A stretch of DNA of 8,638 bases from CAVOBC01 sp963693635. Lineage in GTDB: Bacteria; Pseudomonadota; Gammaproteobacteria; Pseudomonadales; Azotimanducaceae. Shown here one piece after another: positions 5,545 to 8,638 of the stretch. Numbering within the stretch: position 1 is the stretch's first letter; every line of letters starts with the position of its first letter. The DNA lies in NCBI GenBank assembly GCA_963693635.1, contig CAVOBC010000198.1:1-8638 (forward strand), written 5' to 3'. A program made the translations under genes and the position numbers. The notes under the pieces are model-generated. The model saw only the letters and a list, made by a program, of their open reading frames with translations, was not told the origin of the DNA and made no database searches.

Positions 5545-7083
5545 ATGACTCCTGAACAGTTCTCAACCCTGGCAGATCAGGGTTACAACCACATTCCTGT
5601 AACTCGTGAGATCTTCGCAGATCTCGACACGCCGTTGTCCACCTACCTCAAAGTTGCCGCCGGCAACTACTCCTACTTGCTTGAGAGTGCGGCCCAGGGC
5701 GGTGAGAAATGGTCCCGTTATTCGGTCGTCGGTCTGCCGTCCAATGACATCATCCAGGTGCACGGTGAGCGCGTCACACGCGACCGTGCGGGAGAGATCT
5801 CTCAATTTACCTGCGATGACCCGCTCGCCTATGTTGAAGAGGTTACACGCGAGTTTCACTATCCGCTGATTGATGACCTGCCGATCTACACCGGCGGTCT
5901 GGTGGGCTACTTTGGGTACGACACGGTCCGCTTTGTCGAGCGGCGGGTTAAAGACAGCATGCCGCCCGATGATCTTGGAACGCCTGACATTCTGTTGATG
6001 GTGTCCAATGAGGTCATGGTCTTTGACAACGTGCGAGGTGTCATTCATGTCATCAGTCATGCCGACCCGCGCGTGCCCGGCGCATACGACGAGGCGAATG
6101 ACCGTCTCGACGAGATGATCGCCAGGATGACCGCATCCATTCCCGCTACCGCGCGTGATCCGGGAATCGGACCGGAAGTCCTGGAAGCGGATTTTGTATC
6201 AGCGTACGGGGAAGAAAAGTTCAAGAGGGATGTCGAGCGCATCAAGGAATACATCGTTGCGGGCGACGTGATGCAGGTGGTGTTGGCGCAACGCATGTCG
6301 ATCTCGCTCGAGTGTGAGCCGGTGAATCTCTATCGAGCGTTGCGCTCGCTGAATCCATCGCCCTACATGTACTACCTCAATCTGAAGGACTTCCACATCG
6401 TTAGCTCGTCGCCCGAGATTTTGGCGCGCGTTGATGGCACCCAGGTGACGGTTCGGCCACTTGCTGGTACCCGGCGACGTGGTCACGATGAGGCTGACGA
6501 TCTTGCAATGGAGCAGGAACTTCTGGCGGACCCGAAGGAGATTGCCGAGCATCTCATGCTGATCGACCTTGGTCGCAATGACATTGGCCGGGTCTGCCGG
6601 ATCGGCAGCGTAAAAGTAACCGAGCGTTTTGTCGTAGAGCGGTACTCCCACGTCATGCACATTGCGTCGAATGTTCAGGGCGAGATCGCCGAAGGATGTA
6701 CGGCAATGGATGTGCTGAGGGCGACTCTGCCGGTCGGTACGCTGAGTGGTGCCCCCAAGATTCGGGCGATGGAGATCATCGACGAACTGGAGCCCCACAA
6801 GCGCGGCATCTTTGGTGGTGCGGTCGGGTACCTGTCCTGGAATGGTAATATGGACACAGCGATCGCAATCCGCACCGCAATCATCAAAGACGGCCGCCTG
6901 TATATTGAGGCGGGTGCGGGGATTGTGGCGGACTCGCAGCCTGCGCTTGAATGGAAAGAAACGGTCAACAAGGCGCGCGCGATCTTTCGCGCGGCGACTC
7001 TCGCTGAGTCCGGCCTGAAGACCGGGGTCGACAGTAGTGCTGCCAATCGTCCCGCTGTTGCGGCACGGAAGGAAACAGTCTGA
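5545..7083 (+). CDS. trpE: Anthranilate synthase component I
   Basis: TrpE converts chorismate and ammonia to anthranilate and pyruvate, the first committed step of tryptophan synthesis; the ammonia comes from glutamine via TrpG. From the ATG at 5545 it has 512 residues. An in-frame TTG at 5533 would add four residues but overlaps the GGAGAGG ribosome binding site, so I reject it. The N-terminal domain carries the LLES motif (45-48), the region that binds tryptophan for feedback inhibition, and NPSPYMYYL (270-278) also belongs to that site in the family. The chorismate-binding domain shows SSSPEIL, RPLAGTRRRG (304-313), HLMLIDLGRND (336-346 region), ERYSHVMH, LPVGTLSGAPK (395-405) and YIEAGAGIVADS. 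It is intact TrpE rather than PabB, judging by LLES and the trpG-trpD context. It overlaps trpG by one base (TGATG), implying coupled translation and roughly equal subunit amounts. Confidence 0.97.
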   Translation: MTPEQFSTLADQGYNHIPVTREIFADLDTPLSTYLKVAAGNYSYLLESAAQGGEKWSRYSVVGLPSNDIIQVHGERVTRDRAGEISQFTCDDPLAYVEEVTREFHYPLIDDLPIYTGGLVGYFGYDTVRFVERRVKDSMPPDDLGTPDILLMVSNEVMVFDNVRGVIHVISHADPRVPGAYDEANDRLDEMIARMTASIPATARDPGIGPEVLEADFVSAYGEEKFKRDVERIKEYIVAGDVMQVVLAQRMSISLECEPVNLYRALRSLNPSPYMYYLNLKDFHIVSSSPEILARVDGTQVTVRPLAGTRRRGHDEADDLAMEQELLADPKEIAEHLMLIDLGRNDIGRVCRIGSVKVTERFVVERYSHVMHIASNVQGEIAEGCTAMDVLRATLPVGTLSGAPKIRAMEIIDELEPHKRGIFGGAVGYLSWNGNMDTAIAIRTAIIKDGRLYIEAGAGIVADSQPALEWKETVNKARAIFRAATLAESGLKTGVDSSAANRPAVAARKETV

Positions 7084-7661
7084 TGTTGCTCATGATCGAC
7101 AACTACGACTCCTTTACCTACAACCTGGTGCAGTATTGTGGTGAGCTGGGCCACGCTTGCGTGGTGTACCGCAACGATGAGATCACTCTTAGTGAGATCA
7201 GCGAGCTGGCGCCAGCGCACATTGTGATATCGCCAGGTCCCTGCACGCCGGATGAAGCGGGGATATCGATGGACGTGGTTTCACGGTTCGCCGGTCAGGT
7301 GCCAATACTTGGTGTGTGCCTCGGCCATCAGAGCATCGCGCAGGTCTTCGGCGGCGAGATTGTGCGCGCAAGACGTGTAATGCACGGCAAAACTTCGGCG
7401 ATTCATCACGCGGGTGTTGGTATTTTCTCGGACGTTGCCAACGGCTTCACAGCCACGCGATATCACTCGCTCGTGGTACGGCCGGAGTCGATGCCGTCAT
7501 GCCTCGAGGTGACGGCCTGGACCGAGACCGAAGCGGGCGAGCGAGATGAGATCATGGGTGTGCGCCACCGTGAGTACGGCGTCGAGGGTGTTCAGTTTCA
7601 TCCCGAGTCCATCGTTTCCGAATGTGGCCACGACCTGCTGCGGAACTTTCTGGCGAACTGA
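7083..7661 (+). CDS. trpG: Anthranilate synthase component II (glutamine amidotransferase)
   Basis: This class I glutamine amidotransferase subunit hydrolyses glutamine and channels ammonia to TrpE. It has 192 residues, normal for a stand-alone subunit, and is not fused to TrpD as in E. coli. The Cys-His-Glu catalytic triad is present: Cys79 in LGVCLGHQS, His173 and Glu175 in VQFHPESI. Other signatures are MIDNYDSFTYNLVQY at the N-terminus, ISPGPCTPDEAG (49-60) forming the oxyanion-strand region, and MHGKTS (100-105). The ATG at 7083 shares its A with the trpE stop. In some bacteria the same protein also serves PabB in folate synthesis; no pabB or pabC is visible here to decide that. Confidence 0.97.
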   Translation: MLLMIDNYDSFTYNLVQYCGELGHACVVYRNDEITLSEISELAPAHIVISPGPCTPDEAGISMDVVSRFAGQVPILGVCLGHQSIAQVFGGEIVRARRVMHGKTSAIHHAGVGIFSDVANGFTATRYHSLVVRPESMPSCLEVTAWTETEAGERDEIMGVRHREYGVEGVQFHPESIVSECGHDLLRNFLAN

Positions 7662-7709
7662 TTTGGTGGCCGTCTGTATGCGGTCCTCCAACCCACGGAG
7701 AAGAATCTG

Positions 7710-8638
7710 ATGGATATGCCTCAAGCGATAGAAGCGGTCATTGAGAAGCGGGATCTGGACCCGGATTCCATGCTTGCGGTCATGCGTCTCATCATGGGTG
7801 GCGATGCCACCGATGCTCAAATCGGCGGATTTCTGGTCGGCCTGCGCCTGAAAGGAGAAACTGTCGACGAGATTGTTTCGGCGGCGACAGTGATGCGTGA
7901 ACTCGCGACGCCGGTCGCAGCCGCGCAGGCGGGGCTCGTAGATACGTGTGGTACCGGTGGCAGCGGTTCCAACAAGTTTAACGTGTCGACGGGGAGCGCA
8001 TTCGTTGCGGCGGCTGCGGGTGCGCGAGTTGCCAAACACGGCAACCGCGGGGCGTCGAGCAAGAGTGGTAGTGCGGACTTGCTGGAGGAAGCGGGCGCCA
8101 ACATCATGATGACCCCTGAAAATGTTGGACGCTGCATCGATGAGGTGGGACTCGGTTTCCTCTTCGCGGTCAGCCATCACAGTGCGATGAAGCACGCGAT
8201 CGGACCGCGGCGGGAAATGATCGTGCGGACCATCTTCAACATTCTCGGTCCGCTGACCAATCCTGCCGGGGCGCGCCGTCAGCTTCTGGGCGTTTACGCC
8301 AGAGCATGGGTCAAACCGATCGCCGAGGTTTTGCGGAAGCTTGGCAGTGAGCATGTGCTCGTGGTGCATTCGGCTGACGGGTTGGATGAGATCAGTATTT
8401 CTGCACCGACGTTTGTTGCGGAACTGAAAGACGGTGACATCCGCGAGTATGAAGTGTCGCCCGATCAATTTGGCATGCCAATCGCCGACCTCAATGGACT
8501 TAAAGTCGGTGGCCCGGCAGACAGTTTGAAGCTGGTGACCGCGGCGCTCGACGGGAGCAATGTCGGTGCAATGGACATTGTTGCGCTGAATGCCGGGGCG
8601 GCCATCTATGTGTCCGGGCAAACCCATTCGATGTCCGC
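7710..8638 (+). CDS. trpD: Anthranilate phosphoribosyltransferase (partial, runs off the right edge)
   Basis: TrpD transfers the phosphoribosyl group of PRPP to anthranilate, the second step of tryptophan synthesis. The window shows 309 complete codons with no stop, out of roughly 340 in the family, so only the C-terminal end is missing. The ATG at 7710 follows GGAG at 7697-7700 and lies 48 bases after trpG. An N-terminal helical domain (1-70) leads into the PRPP-binding loop DTCGTGGSGSNKFNVST (78-94), then KHGNRGASSKSGSADLLE (109-126) for anthranilate and PRPP, GPRREM (165-170), FNILGPLTNP (176-185) and the metal-binding Asp226-Glu227 in GLDEIS. The first loop has Ser85 where the family usually has Asp (GTGGD), and the second has NRGASS where NRSVSS is common. 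Everything else looks functional. trpC would be expected next. Confidence 0.96.
   Translation, partial: MDMPQAIEAVIEKRDLDPDSMLAVMRLIMGGDATDAQIGGFLVGLRLKGETVDEIVSAATVMRELATPVAAAQAGLVDTCGTGGSGSNKFNVSTGSAFVAAAAGARVAKHGNRGASSKSGSADLLEEAGANIMMTPENVGRCIDEVGLGFLFAVSHHSAMKHAIGPRREMIVRTIFNILGPLTNPAGARRQLLGVYARAWVKPIAEVLRKLGSEHVLVVHSADGLDEISISAPTFVAELKDGDIREYEVSPDQFGMPIADLNGLKVGGPADSLKLVTAALDGSNVGAMDIVALNAGAAIYVSGQTHSMS

Noticed and set aside
7497..8627. A 376-codon open frame on the minus strand opposite trpG and trpD
   Set aside because: It uses exactly the same triplet boundaries as the two plus-strand genes. In that register a stop needs a sense TTA, CTA or TCA codon, all rare in GC-rich genes. 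The translated product resembles no family I know, while the sense proteins are unmistakable.
1..8638. A mobile element, defence system or other undescribed system
   Set aside because: Every long region is covered by intact core metabolic or envelope genes. There are no transposase, integrase or toxin-like proteins, no terminal inverted repeats, and no spaced direct repeats of CRISPR type.

Overview
This window looks like an ordinary housekeeping stretch of a free-living gammaproteobacterium. I infer this from the GC-rich base composition, an LptD with all four disulfide cysteines, and lptD set back to back with an amgK-murU pair, an arrangement known from Pseudomonas. The genus cannot be named from the sequence. 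I found no phage, transposon, CRISPR, tRNA or rRNA, and no new multi-gene system.

Layout: positions 1-44 (minus) may hold the first codons of a gene downstream of lptD, where surA is expected. lptD, the outer-membrane LPS translocon, runs leftward from about 2622 to 73. A 107-base divergent promoter region separates it from amgK (2730-3797), which overlaps murU (3794-4468) by four bases. A 212-base gap carries a perfect hairpin and a pyrimidine-rich 14-base repeat. Then come rpe (4681-5370), a 174-base gap, trpE (5545-7083), trpG (7083-7661) and trpD (7710 to beyond the right edge).

Function: LptD places LPS in the outer leaflet. AmgK and MurU recycle MurNAc from peptidoglycan into UDP-MurNAc, bypassing the early de novo steps that fosfomycin blocks. 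Rpe interconverts pentose phosphates, which feed PRPP synthesis among other pathways. TrpE and TrpG make anthranilate from chorismate and glutamine, and TrpD joins anthranilate to PRPP.

The points most worth a second look are small. AmgK has an in-frame Arg/Glu/Ser/Gly repeat insertion coded by a purine-rich minisatellite. A compositionally similar pyrimidine-rich repeat (opposite-strand sense) sits just before rpe. murU starts at a TTG inside the amgK stop. The gph gene often found between rpe and trpE is absent. TrpD has Ser in place of the usual Asp in its PRPP-binding loop.
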